Notes: generated by a model from the letters alone, not told the origin. DNA of 9,534 bases from Candidatus Margulisiibacteriota bacterium (GCA_030616825.1 JAUWWO010000006.1:1-9534), one strand, 5' to 3'. Shown: positions 1 to 6,862, counted from the stretch's first letter. Translations and numbers: made by a program.

Positions 1-95
1 AGGAAGTCGATGAAAATCACTCACAGGCCGCGCGAATTCTGGGAATACATAGAACGACATTGCTATCGAAGATGAGGAATTTAAAACTGAATTAA
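1..95 (+). CDS. C-terminal end of a sigma-54-dependent (NtrC-type) transcriptional regulator, partial
   Basis: Reading from base 3, the plus strand encodes 30 codons ending in TAA at 93-95; the gene enters from beyond the left edge. The visible residues include NHSQAARILGIHRTTLLSKM, a textbook Fis-type helix-turn-helix: an alanine-rich first helix, the LGI turn, and the RTTL recognition helix. This element sits at the extreme C-terminus of sigma-54 activators of the NtrC family, where it binds enhancer-like upstream sites. A Fis protein itself ends in a similar helix-turn-helix and cannot be strictly excluded, but in most lineages a lone tail like this belongs to an NtrC-type regulator. The receiver or sensory domain and the AAA+ domain are outside the window, so the signal sensed is unknown. 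The last 15 bases overlap the end of the convergent patatin gene. Confidence 0.8.
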   Translation, partial: EVDENHSQAARILGIHRTTLLSKMRNLKLN

Positions 96-911
96 CGGTA
101 AACGAATCCTTTTTTTTATCTCAGGAACAACGGCTTTTGTGGCTTCAACCCCCATGCTTATCAATTTGTCCGCATAGTTCAAGCCTAACGGTCTAATATT
201 TGTTCTTACTGGTTCTATTATAAAGTCAGCCTGTGTTATAATGGGATGGCTCGCGAGCTTGACCCCTACATCTATTGAACGCTCCACAACTTCGACCATG
301 TTCTCTGGCTCCTTATCTAAAATTACTTTAGGGATAACGTCAACTGCAATGACAACATCTGCTCCCATCTCAGCCACAACATCAACGGGAACATTATCGG
401 TAACCATAGCATCAGACAAAAGCTTCCCATTAATATGCACGGGGACGAAAACACCCGGAATAGCTGAGCTTGCATGCACTGCTTTAGCCACGCTTCCCTC
501 GCGTATGACCACCCGCTCTCCAGTTTTTAGGTCCGAAGCCACAACGGCAAAAGGGATGCTAAGACCAGAAAATTCCTTAGGGCCAATTGCCTCCTCTATC
601 AGTCTCTCCATTGATTCTCCAGATACTGCTCCTCTTCGAGTAAGCGCAAGTTTTACAAGCCGATTCCATCCCGCCCTCCTACACGCCGCCTCCATGGCTT
701 CTATTCCCAAGCCTCCTGCATAAAGTGCTCCAAAAAGCGCTCCAGACGAGGCCCCAGCAATCATATGTATTGGGATGCCGCTCTCAACCAATACTTTAAG
801 CACTCCAACATGGGCGATTCCCCGTGCTGCCCCTCCACCAAGAGCTAAACCAATCTTTTTGTCCTTCTTTATCAAACTTAATAATTTGTTCTTGAGACTT
901 TTTGTTCCCAC
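81..911 (-). CDS. Patatin-like phospholipase, RssA/NTE-type
   Basis: This is a predicted serine lipid acyl hydrolase with a Ser-Asp dyad. Counted from the longest possible start (TTG at 935), GGGAARG at residues 33-39 forms the oxyanion hole, GASSG at 61-65 carries nucleophile Ser63, HASSAIPGVF spans 154-163, and the dyad Asp is D175 in SDAMVTDNVP. The usual DGG/DGA triplet reads DAM here. I chose GTG at 909-911 (276 residues) because a perfect AAGGAGG lies 5 bases upstream; the TTG start at 935 has no such site and would overlap the preceding gene. There is no signal peptide or membrane segment, so it is probably cytosolic or membrane-peripheral. It follows the M48 protease gene by 13 bases and is probably co-transcribed with it. 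The substrate cannot be read from sequence. The stop region overlaps the convergent regulator gene by 15 bases. Confidence 0.9.
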   Translation of the reverse strand: MGTKSLKNKLLSLIKKDKKIGLALGGGAARGIAHVGVLKVLVESGIPIHMIAGASSGALFGALYAGGLGIEAMEAACRRAGWNRLVKLALTRRGAVSGESMERLIEEAIGPKEFSGLSIPFAVVASDLKTGERVVIREGSVAKAVHASSAIPGVFVPVHINGKLLSDAMVTDNVPVDVVAEMGADVVIAVDVIPKVILDKEPENMVEVVERSIDVGVKLASHPIITQADFIIEPVRTNIRPLGLNYADKLISMGVEATKAVVPEIKKRIRLPLIQF

Positions 912-916
912 TGCTT

Positions 917-923
917 CCTCCTT
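917..923 (-). promoter_or_regulatory. Shine-Dalgarno that sets the patatin start
   Basis: The minus strand reads AAGGAGG, then 5 bases (AAGCA), then GTG at 911-909. This supports the GTG start over the upstream in-frame TTG at 935-933, because the site lies inside the longer reading frame. Confidence 0.75.
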
Positions 924-924
924 G

Positions 925-2388
925 CTAATCCTCAAGATATTTTGCCGAAGGAATCTTAAGCATTATCCCGGGATCCAACTTCCCAACAACACCATTATAT
1001 TCCATTAGCTTCTGCCTGTATTTAGAGTTTCCATAAAACTTAAGCGAGAGGCTCTCAGCTGTATCGCCGGGCTGGGCTTTGTATATCCTCATCCTATCCT
1101 CCCAAATCTCAGATGCAACATCTGCGCTCATAAACGAAAACTTTCCAATTAAGTCACTAAAGACCTCGTTGTAGTTAGCGAAGAGCGTGGCATTATAACT
1201 GTAAACAAGGGCATAATACATCTTCTCCCTTTTAAAGAAAAGAGCCCTTATATCACGGCCTCTCCTTGTGTGAAAATCAAGTGCCGGAAGTCCCAAATAT
1301 GACGTAGTTTTAAATTCCGGATTGTACTCCTTATCGTCGAAGACCTCTCTTAAGAAAGATTTAGCATATTGCTCCAGTGGTTCCTGAGACTCTGGTATCT
1401 TTGCATAGACTAAAAACAGGTTGTTCTTATCTTTAGCCAGCCCTCCAAGATATGAGCGTGACGTTATGAGGCTCCATCCGCCGGCCGCCCTCAATATAAA
1501 CATGTATTTCTTGTTATAGTAAACATCGTCTTTTATGAAACCAGACTCAAGGCTTTCCCCAACGACAATTCCTTCGATCCTCTTCAAATATGAGTTCCTT
1601 CGAATATCAAGCTCCCCCTCTTCAGCTTCTACTGAGACATAATGTTTAGAAATATCTTTAGCTTCCTTTATCCGATCCTCAGTAGGAGGATGTGTCGCAA
1701 GAAGATCCCCTAATGCAGATTTCTGCCTTTTTGATTTCTCCATAGACTTAAGGGTCCGCAAGAATTTCATGCCGGCTTCAGGGTTATATCCTCCACTGTA
1801 AGCAAACTTGAGCCCTAGGGAGTCTGCCTCAAACTCTGCTTCCCTTCCATAATTTAGGATCACAAGAGCAGAAGAGAAATCAACGATATTTGCAACTAAT
1901 CTCCCAAGCTCATAATCCTCGGAATATATACTAATAATGGTCCCAAGTAGTGTAGAAAATATATTAGAGGTTCTGAGCTGGCTAATCCTTTGAGCTGAGT
2001 GCCTTGCTGTAAGGTGTCCTATTTCATGTCCTATAACAAATGCAATCTCTGATTCTGAATTGACTCTTGTGATAAGTCCTCTAGTAACGTGAATATATCC
2101 TCCTGGAACAGAGAAAGCATTAACCACCGGGGTATCAAGCACCGTAAATGTAAGAGGATCCCCAGTATAATCCGACGATGCCTCAACCCGTCTGCCCACA
2201 CCCTCAACATAAGTTTGGACCTTAGGATCTTCGTACTCACCGTAGGGATCAATTATATTTTTGTGGACTTCTGCACCAACGCGGGAGAGTTCTTCATCAG
2301 ATACAGGTATTGCAGCACAGCCGGAAAGGAAAAGAATAAAGATTAAAAAAGGCAGGAACTTAAAGAAGAAACTAAATCTAAGTTTCAT
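925..2388 (-). CDS. M48 family metalloprotease lipoprotein with LysM-like C-terminus
   Basis: This is a predicted periplasmic zinc protease of the BepA/LoiP/Oma1-like M48 group, whose relatives act in outer-membrane protein quality control. Residues 1-24 are a lipoprotein signal peptide: a basic start, an FFFKFLPFLIFILF core, and the lipobox LSGC with Cys24. The zinc site is HEIGH at 121-125 with H121, E122 and H125. E185 in the ExxxD motif (E185...D189) is the probable third ligand, and THPPTEDRI at 232-240 is the conserved HP segment. Residues about 265-420 form a central mixed alpha/beta domain rather than the TPR repeats of BepA. Residues about 435-480 (AQPGDTAESLSLKFYGN onward) look like one divergent LysM-type module that could touch peptidoglycan. 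ATG at 2388 is forced, because an in-frame TAA lies 9 bases upstream, and no clear Shine-Dalgarno precedes it. The patatin gene follows closely. Confidence 0.9.
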   Translation of the reverse strand: MKLRFSFFFKFLPFLIFILFLSGCAAIPVSDEELSRVGAEVHKNIIDPYGEYEDPKVQTYVEGVGRRVEASSDYTGDPLTFTVLDTPVVNAFSVPGGYIHVTRGLITRVNSESEIAFVIGHEIGHLTARHSAQRISQLRTSNIFSTLLGTIISIYSEDYELGRLVANIVDFSSALVILNYGREAEFEADSLGLKFAYSGGYNPEAGMKFLRTLKSMEKSKRQKSALGDLLATHPPTEDRIKEAKDISKHYVSVEAEEGELDIRRNSYLKRIEGIVVGESLESGFIKDDVYYNKKYMFILRAAGGWSLITSRSYLGGLAKDKNNLFLVYAKIPESQEPLEQYAKSFLREVFDDKEYNPEFKTTSYLGLPALDFHTRRGRDIRALFFKREKMYYALVYSYNATLFANYNEVFSDLIGKFSFMSADVASEIWEDRMRIYKAQPGDTAESLSLKFYGNSKYRQKLMEYNGVVGKLDPGIMLKIPSAKYLED

Positions 2389-2396
2389 ACGCTGAT

Positions 2397-2402
2397 ATTA
2401 TA
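2397..2402 (-). promoter_or_regulatory. Possible -10 element for the M48-patatin unit
   Basis: The minus strand has a perfect TATAAT 8 bases before the M48 ATG, just beyond the serA terminator. No recognisable -35 hexamer lies 16-18 bases upstream, since that position falls inside the terminator hairpin. If used, transcription would begin at or next to the ATG, giving a leaderless mRNA, which would fit the missing Shine-Dalgarno. In AT-rich sequence this may be chance. Confidence 0.25.
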
Positions 2403-2403
2403 C

Positions 2404-2439
2404 AATAAAAAAGAGCCAATAGCTTTAAAAACTATTGGC
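2404..2439 (-). terminator. Intrinsic terminator after serA
   Basis: On the minus strand an 8-base perfect stem, GCCAATAG (2439-2432) with CTATTGGC (2422-2415), encloses a 9-base loop and is followed by TCTTTTTTATT. This is the classic rho-independent layout and lies 40 bases past the serA stop. On the plus strand no T-run follows the stem, so it should work only in the serA direction. It separates the long ribosomal/serine unit from the M48-patatin unit. Confidence 0.85.
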
Positions 2440-2448
2440 CCCTTCACT

Positions 2449-2478
2449 GGAAACCGCAACGTTTAGTCGCAGGTTTCC
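2449..2478 (-). other. Strong hairpin abutting the serA stop codon
   Basis: The RNA of the minus strand can fold GGAAACC (2478-2472) with GGUUUCC (2455-2449). After one bulged U at 2471, GCGAC (2470-2466) pairs with GUUGC (2460-2456), leaving the loop UAAAC. That makes 12 pairs, including one G-U. The stem starts at the base right after the TAA of serA. No U-tract follows, so it is not a standard terminator on its own. Its role may be 3'-end protection or support of the terminator 9 bases downstream. Confidence 0.7.
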
Positions 2479-4062
2479 TTAAACCTTCACCAACGTCGCT
2501 TCCTCAATCCCTTCCATCTTTGTGATCTCTTTTACTGTCTTCTCCGGGATCTCAGAGTCTACATTTAGAACCATGACTGCTTTTTCGCCTATTTTCACAC
2601 GACCAACATCCATAGCAGCTATATTGATATCATGCTTGCCAAGGAAAGTTCCAACCTTTCCAACCATTCCAGGCTTATCGATATTGTTTATAATCAACAT
2701 ATATCCTGATGGAGTCACATCAACCTTAAAGCCGTCAATCCCAACAAGCCTCTCGCCATACGGCGGTTCAAAGAGAGTTCCCTGTACACTTCTTTTGACT
2801 TTGCCTGCCTTGAGTTTAATTGTTATAAGATTTCTAAAATCTTTGGGCTCGACACTCTTTCCTTCGATTACCTTAACCCCTCTTTCCTTTGCTATAAATG
2901 GAGCATTAACAAAATTAACAGACTCCTGAAGCACTGGTTCAAGCAACCCTTTAAGTATTGCCACGGAAAGCGGTGAGATATCAAATTCAGCAATTTCTCC
3001 ATCGTATTCGATCTTAACTTCTTCAAAGGCGCCTCCAAAAAGCTGTGAAGCAAGACTTCCAAGTTTCTCTGCAAGCTCCATGTATGGAGCTACCTTAGCA
3101 ATTACGTCTGGCTTCATTGCCGGGATATTTACCGCAGATCTCGCTTGCCCACCGCCAAGCACATCGATTATCTGTTCCACAACATCAATGGCCACATTTT
3201 CCTGTGCTTCTACTGTGGCTGCTCCAAGGTGGGGAGCAGTAACTACGTTATCAAGTGTGAATAAGGGGTTTTTGGGATCCGGAGGTTCCTTGCTGTATAC
3301 ATCAAGGGCAGCAGCTGCAACCTTCCCGGACTTAAGTGCCTCATACAGATCGGTCTCATCCACAACGCCGCCTCGAGCACAGTTGACAATTCTTACCCCA
3401 TCCTTCATTTTTGCGATCGTCTTAGAATTAATGAAATTTTCTGTCTCCTTGGTTTTTGGAATATGAAGTGTTATTATATCCGACTCAGAGAGAACATCAT
3501 CAGAACTCTTAAGCTCTACGCCAAGCTCATTAGCCCGCTCCTTGGAAATAAATGGATCAGAGCCAATGACCTTTGCTCCCATGGTGTTTAGATAAGAAGC
3601 AACGCGACCGCCAATCTTGCCAAGTCCTACAACACCTATTACTTTATTGTAAAGTTCTGTCCCGGTAAACTTACTTCGCTCCCACTTGCCTGACCGAATA
3701 GAATTGTATGCCTGAGGAATGTTTCGAGCCATAGCAAGGATCAAAGCAAGGGTCTGTTCCGCCGCTGCAATAGTATTTCCTTCTGGAGAATTTACTACAA
3801 TTATCCCACGTTTTGTAGCAGTTAGTAGATCAACATTGTCCACCCCAACCCCGGCTCTGCCGATTATCTTAAGCTTCTTCCCAGCCTCAATGACTTTTGG
3901 CGTTACTTTTGTACCGCTCCTAACTATCAGGGCATCGTAATCCCCAATGATCTTACAGAGTTCATCTTCGGAGAGTTTTGTTTTCATATCCGCAACAAAA
4001 CCAGCGTCACGGAGCTTCTTCAAACCAGATTCAGCTATTTTATCTGATGCTAGGACTCTCAT
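2479..4062 (-). CDS. serA: D-3-phosphoglycerate dehydrogenase (long form with ACT domain)
   Basis: The enzyme oxidises 3-phosphoglycerate to 3-phosphohydroxypyruvate with NAD, the first step of serine synthesis in the cytosol. At 527 residues it is the long SerA type. The substrate-binding half includes GRAGVGVDNVD (68-78). The Rossmann domain has GLGKIG (146-151), with D169 as the likely acidic residue binding the adenosine ribose. Catalytic residues are R230 (NCARGGVVDE), E259 (YSKEPP) and H278 (APHLGAAT). Residues about 318-445 are the allosteric substrate-binding (ASB) domain, and from about 453 (GYMLIINNIDKPGMVGKVG) there is a C-terminal ACT domain, the usual seat of serine feedback inhibition. 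ATG at 4062 has AAGGAG 5 bases upstream and starts 12 bases after the aminotransferase stop, so the two are surely co-transcribed. Two hairpins, including a terminator, follow it. Confidence 0.97.
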   Translation of the reverse strand: MRVLASDKIAESGLKKLRDAGFVADMKTKLSEDELCKIIGDYDALIVRSGTKVTPKVIEAGKKLKIIGRAGVGVDNVDLLTATKRGIIVVNSPEGNTIAAAEQTLALILAMARNIPQAYNSIRSGKWERSKFTGTELYNKVIGVVGLGKIGGRVASYLNTMGAKVIGSDPFISKERANELGVELKSSDDVLSESDIITLHIPKTKETENFINSKTIAKMKDGVRIVNCARGGVVDETDLYEALKSGKVAAAALDVYSKEPPDPKNPLFTLDNVVTAPHLGAATVEAQENVAIDVVEQIIDVLGGGQARSAVNIPAMKPDVIAKVAPYMELAEKLGSLASQLFGGAFEEVKIEYDGEIAEFDISPLSVAILKGLLEPVLQESVNFVNAPFIAKERGVKVIEGKSVEPKDFRNLITIKLKAGKVKRSVQGTLFEPPYGERLVGIDGFKVDVTPSGYMLIINNIDKPGMVGKVGTFLGKHDINIAAMDVGRVKIGEKAVMVLNVDSEIPEKTVKEITKMEGIEEATLVKV

Positions 4063-4074
4063 GAAATCTCCTTT

Positions 4075-5211
4075 TTATTTCAACTCCTTCAACACTGCGG
4101 CAACACCCCTACCAGGTTCAATCTTCGCACCAAGGTCTTTAAGCGTCATCTCTAGTGCCCCAAAAACTGCAACGATGTCCAATTTATCAATATACCCTAA
4201 GTGTCCGATCCTAAAGATTTTTCCCTTAAGGTCGCCTTGCCCGGGTGCCACCTCTACTCCGTACTTTCTGATCTCTGATCGAACCTGCTCCCCATCAATT
4301 CCATCAGGCGGAATAATCGCTGTAACGGCCCTCGAGGCGCAGCTGTCTTCTGCAAGAAGCCCACGCCCAAGGGCTCGCACACCTGCACGCATCGCCTTCA
4401 TGTTCACCTCATGTCTCTTGAATATATTTTGAAGACCTTCTTTCTTGAGAATCTTGAATGACTCTACCAGAGCAAAGAAGAGGGTTTCCGGAGGTGTTGT
4501 ATATGTCTGCCCCTTCCCAGAATAATTCTTTAATGTCCCAAAGTCCCAATAGTGTTTCGGGAGCTTTGAACTTTCACAATACTTCCATGCCTTCGAAGAT
4601 ACGGATACAAATGCAAGGCCAGGAGGGACCATAAACGCCTTTTGCGATCCAGAAATAACTACATCAAGGCCCCATTTGTCGGTTTCAAGCGGAGCAGTAA
4701 GAAGTCCTGAGATAGCATCGACAATGGTTAAAACATCATGCTTTCCTGCAACCTTGGCAATTGATTCTATATCGTTTAACACCGCGGTCGACGTTTCATT
4801 CTGCTGAAAAAGAAGCCCTTTAACTCCTTTATTCTCTGAAAGGGCTTTATCCACTTTAGCTGGATCCGCAGCCTTTCCCCTTTCGAATTTAAGATCAATG
4901 ACGTCAAGACTATAAGCCTTGCATATCTTAACAAAGCGGTCGCCAAAATTACCAATGTTTGCAACAAGAACCTTATCTCCTGCTGAGAACATATTGGCCA
5001 CCGAGGCCTCCATTCCAGCAGTGCCAGAGCCAGTGACAAAAAGGAGATCATTCGAGGTCTGATGTGCCCATTTGATCCCCTCCTCTGCTTCCTTATAAAT
5101 CTTAGCAAATACCGGACCACGGTGCCCGACCATCTGCTTGCTCATAGCCGAGAGCACATCTCCAGGAACAGGTGTTGGACCAGGGATCATCAGGTATTCT
5201 TTGAATGCCAT
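4075..5211 (-). CDS. Class V PLP aminotransferase (alanine-glyoxylate / serine-pyruvate type)
   Basis: This is a fold-type I, PLP-dependent transaminase of the family that includes alanine-glyoxylate and serine-glyoxylate aminotransferases. From the chosen ATG at 5211 it has 378 residues. IPGPTPVP (9-16) is the typical N-terminal signature, GSGTAGMEA (61-69) is a phosphate-binding turn, D165 in VDAISG should contact the pyridine nitrogen, and K191 in SGSQKAFM is the Schiff-base lysine. An in-frame GTG at 5247 gives 12 more residues but overlaps the previous gene, whereas the ATG has AAAGGA 9 bases upstream and leaves the family-typical N-terminus. Family enzymes vary in amino donor (Ala, Ser, Asp) and acceptor. 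Sitting 12 bases before serA, it plausibly serves serine/glycine metabolism, either as a serine-pyruvate or glyoxylate aminotransferase or as a stand-in for SerC. Sequence alone cannot choose between these. Confidence 0.92.
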   Translation of the reverse strand: MAFKEYLMIPGPTPVPGDVLSAMSKQMVGHRGPVFAKIYKEAEEGIKWAHQTSNDLLFVTGSGTAGMEASVANMFSAGDKVLVANIGNFGDRFVKICKAYSLDVIDLKFERGKAADPAKVDKALSENKGVKGLLFQQNETSTAVLNDIESIAKVAGKHDVLTIVDAISGLLTAPLETDKWGLDVVISGSQKAFMVPPGLAFVSVSSKAWKYCESSKLPKHYWDFGTLKNYSGKGQTYTTPPETLFFALVESFKILKKEGLQNIFKRHEVNMKAMRAGVRALGRGLLAEDSCASRAVTAIIPPDGIDGEQVRSEIRKYGVEVAPGQGDLKGKIFRIGHLGYIDKLDIVAVFGALEMTLKDLGAKIEPGRGVAAVLKELK

Positions 5212-5220
5212 CGTATTTGT

Positions 5221-5226
5221 TCCTTT
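5221..5226 (-). promoter_or_regulatory. Shine-Dalgarno that sets the aminotransferase start
   Basis: The minus strand reads AAAGGA, then 9 bases, then ATG at 5211-5209. It lies just after the stop codon of the upstream zinc-ribbon gene (5231-5229) and supports the ATG over the in-frame GTG at 5247. Confidence 0.6.
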
Positions 5227-5228
5227 CT

Positions 5229-5753
5229 TTATTTTTCTCTTCCCCACTCAACAATCACCGACTTATCGCCATACTTCCAATCAAACTTAGCATGCCCTTT
5301 GTAAGCACGGGATAAAACTCGCCCAATTCGAAGCGCTAAACTGTCAGTTGTAGTTTCAACATGGAGTCCGTTCCCTCTTCTCTCGATTTTCATAAGTCTC
5401 TCCAAAGGGTTCTTTTCTATAGCGTGACGCTCTTCACTACGCAAAAGGTTTATTATCTCATCTCTGTGTTCTGTCACAAAATCGCCAGAGAGGTTAACAA
5501 TTCCCATGGCATAGCCATCTTCGATTTTGCGACACGCAGGACATTTCTGGTATAAAACGCCCTTTTGCTTTTTTGTCTCGAAGAGGAGTCCCTCATCCAG
5601 GGACCATCTCTTCTTATGATACACTGCCCTGCAGGAAGGACAGATCGTGGGTTCCTTGAGACCCTTACGGGGTATGTAAGGATCTGGAATCCCTTCCCGA
5701 TGGGTCTGTTCATAAAAAACGCCTTTTTCTCTTCCTGATGGACCTCTTGCCAT
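5229..5753 (-). CDS. Small zinc-ribbon protein resembling NMD3
   Basis: The protein has 174 residues, with no signal peptide or membrane segment. Two CxxC pairs, CPSC (38-41) and CPAC (71-74), 30 residues apart, form a probable zinc ribbon, with TICPSCRAVYHKKRW around the first. A helical stretch about 93-122 follows, then IERRGNGLHVETTTDSLALR (123-142) and a final beta-rich part. That order of zinc ribbon, then a short domain with a GL-beta-strand and a TxxxA helix, resembles the N-terminal part of archaeal/eukaryotic NMD3, which binds the large ribosomal subunit. I recall bacterial proteins of this kind filed as an uncharacterised NMD3-like or BCAM0308-type family. The gene lies 21 bases after rpsI and 17 before the aminotransferase, with AGAGG ahead of its ATG. 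A ribosome-linked role is inference from context and resemblance only. Confidence 0.8.
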   Translation of the reverse strand: MARGPSGREKGVFYEQTHREGIPDPYIPRKGLKEPTICPSCRAVYHKKRWSLDEGLLFETKKQKGVLYQKCPACRKIEDGYAMGIVNLSGDFVTEHRDEIINLLRSEERHAIEKNPLERLMKIERRGNGLHVETTTDSLALRIGRVLSRAYKGHAKFDWKYGDKSVIVEWGREK

Positions 5754-5774
5754 TTATAACCTCTACAAATTAAA

Positions 5775-6389
5775 TTAACGTTTGGAGTACTGGAATCTCT
5801 TTCTAGCTCGCTTCCTTCCGTATTTCTTCCGTTCCTTCATCCTCGGATCTCTGGTTAAGAGTCCTTCCGGTTTAAGCTTTGCACGTAAGTCCGGATTTAC
5901 GCCTAGAAGAGCCCGGGCAATTCCATGGGAGATTGCTCCTGCCTGACTGGAGACTCCTCCACCTGCAACCTTAACAGCTACATCGTATCTGGAGATCGTA
6001 TCCGTCACACTCAGGGGTTTCTTTACCATGACCTCCAAAACTTTTCTTCCAGCTACATATTTGGATAGCGGCTTCTGATTTACAAATACATTGCCGGCGC
6101 CAGGAACGAGTTTCACTCTAGCAACAGAAGTCTTACGTCTGCCTGTTGCAAAATAAAAACCCTCTTGCTCTGGTTTTGGCTTTGGTGCCTTTTTTGCTTC
6201 TACCCCTACAACTTCTACTTTTTCTGGAGCCTTTTCCTCAACTTGAACCTCTGGGGCTTTCTCTTCAACCTTTGGAGTTACTGCAGCTATTTCTTTCTCT
6301 ACAATTGCGGGAGCCTTTCTTTTCGCTTCCTTCTTTTTAGCGACTCGCTTTCGAACTTGAGTCTTCTTCTTTGTTTTTTCCTTTGCCAT
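5775..6389 (-). CDS. rpsI: 30S ribosomal protein S9 with long charged N-terminal extension
   Basis: This is a small-subunit head protein whose C-terminal tail reaches the P-site tRNA. The S9 core begins at about residue 78 ([20 protein letters not shown]) and ends with the typical basic [17 protein letters not shown]. At 204 residues it is about 75 longer than the usual 130. The excess is residues 1-77, a low-complexity Lys/Glu/Pro/Ala stretch: a very basic first 26 residues, then an acidic part with the unit VEEKAPE occurring at 41-47 and a near copy at 50-56. The extension is translated rather than a start artefact, since its ATG carries a perfect AAGGAGG 7 bases upstream, while nothing comparable precedes the core. 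It follows rplM by 20 bases, the standard L13-S9 pair. Confidence 0.97.
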   Translation of the reverse strand: MAKEKTKKKTQVRKRVAKKKEAKRKAPAIVEKEIAAVTPKVEEKAPEVQVEEKAPEKVEVVGVEAKKAPKPKPEQEGFYFATGRRKTSVARVKLVPGAGNVFVNQKPLSKYVAGRKVLEVMVKKPLSVTDTISRYDVAVKVAGGGVSSQAGAISHGIARALLGVNPDLRAKLKPEGLLTRDPRMKERKKYGRKRARKRFQYSKR

Positions 6390-6396
6390 TTGTGAA

Positions 6397-6403
6397 CCTC
6401 CTT
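6397..6403 (-). promoter_or_regulatory. Shine-Dalgarno that fixes the extended S9 start
   Basis: The minus strand reads AAGGAGG, then TTCACAA, then ATG at 6389-6387. It shows that the charged N-terminal extension of S9 is part of the expressed protein. Confidence 0.75.
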
Positions 6404-6409
6404 AAATTA

Positions 6410-6847
6410 TCAGAGCTTGATTTGTTCGGGTCTCTGAGCAGCATGGGGATGCTCTCCCCCTGAGTAAACCTTTAATTTCTTTATTGTCTGATCCGAGAGC
6501 TTGTTCTTGGGAAGCATCCCAGCTATTGCATGGTAGATGATCCTCTCTGGATAAGTTTCCCTCAATTTGGCAAGAACTATTAGTTTGTGCCCACCAGCGT
6601 ACCCGGAGTGAGAAAAGTAGGTTTTCTGCTCTTCTTTCTTTCCTGTAACAACTACATCCTTAGCATTAATTATTATAAGGAAATCACCACAATCAATATG
6701 CGGTGAAAATATTCCCTTTTCCTTGCCTCGAAGGATGCCTGCCGCAACTGTGGCGATCCTTCCCAAGGTCTTACCCTTGGCATCGATAAGATACCACTTT
6801 CTCAACAGATCCTTTTTGTTAATCGTATAGGTTTTACCCCTTTTCAT
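6410..6847 (-). CDS. rplM: 50S ribosomal protein L13
   Basis: This is an early-assembly large-subunit protein. At 145 residues it is the normal bacterial length. Recognisable signatures are WYLIDAKGKTLGRIAT near the N-terminus, HSGYAGGHK in the middle, and GMLPKNKL followed by KVYSGGEHPHAAQRPE at the end. ATG at 6847 has AGGAG about 9 bases upstream and starts 15 bases after the truA stop. The rplM-rpsI order is near-universal in bacteria, and the placement after rplQ-truA matches the arrangement known from Firmicutes and some other phyla. Confidence 0.98.
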   Translation of the reverse strand: MKRGKTYTINKKDLLRKWYLIDAKGKTLGRIATVAAGILRGKEKGIFSPHIDCGDFLIIINAKDVVVTGKKEEQKTYFSHSGYAGGHKLIVLAKLRETYPERIIYHAIAGMLPKNKLSDQTIKKLKVYSGGEHPHAAQRPEQIKL

Positions 6848-6862
6848 TCTTCTTATCTCCTC

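Noticed and set aside
75..118. Possible plus-strand terminator: imperfect AGGAATT/GAATCCT pairing followed by eight T
   Set aside because: The stem has a mismatch, a wobble and a loop of around 25 bases. The T-run is explained by Lys codons near the end of the patatin gene.
241..723. Plus-strand open frame of 160 codons opposite the patatin gene
   Set aside because: The Ser/Thr-rich translation is typical of antisense of a real gene; the minus strand carries all patatin motifs.
3947..4432. Plus-strand open frame of 161 codons spanning the serA-aminotransferase junction
   Set aside because: Both minus-strand genes are well supported with a Shine-Dalgarno in the junction; the plus frame has Ser/Pro-rich shadow composition.
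6146..6395. Plus-strand open frames rich in Leu/Phe opposite the S9 extension
   Set aside because: They are the antisense of the low-complexity Lys/Glu coding stretch of rpsI. They have no ribosome-binding site or family resemblance, and the minus-strand gene is certain.
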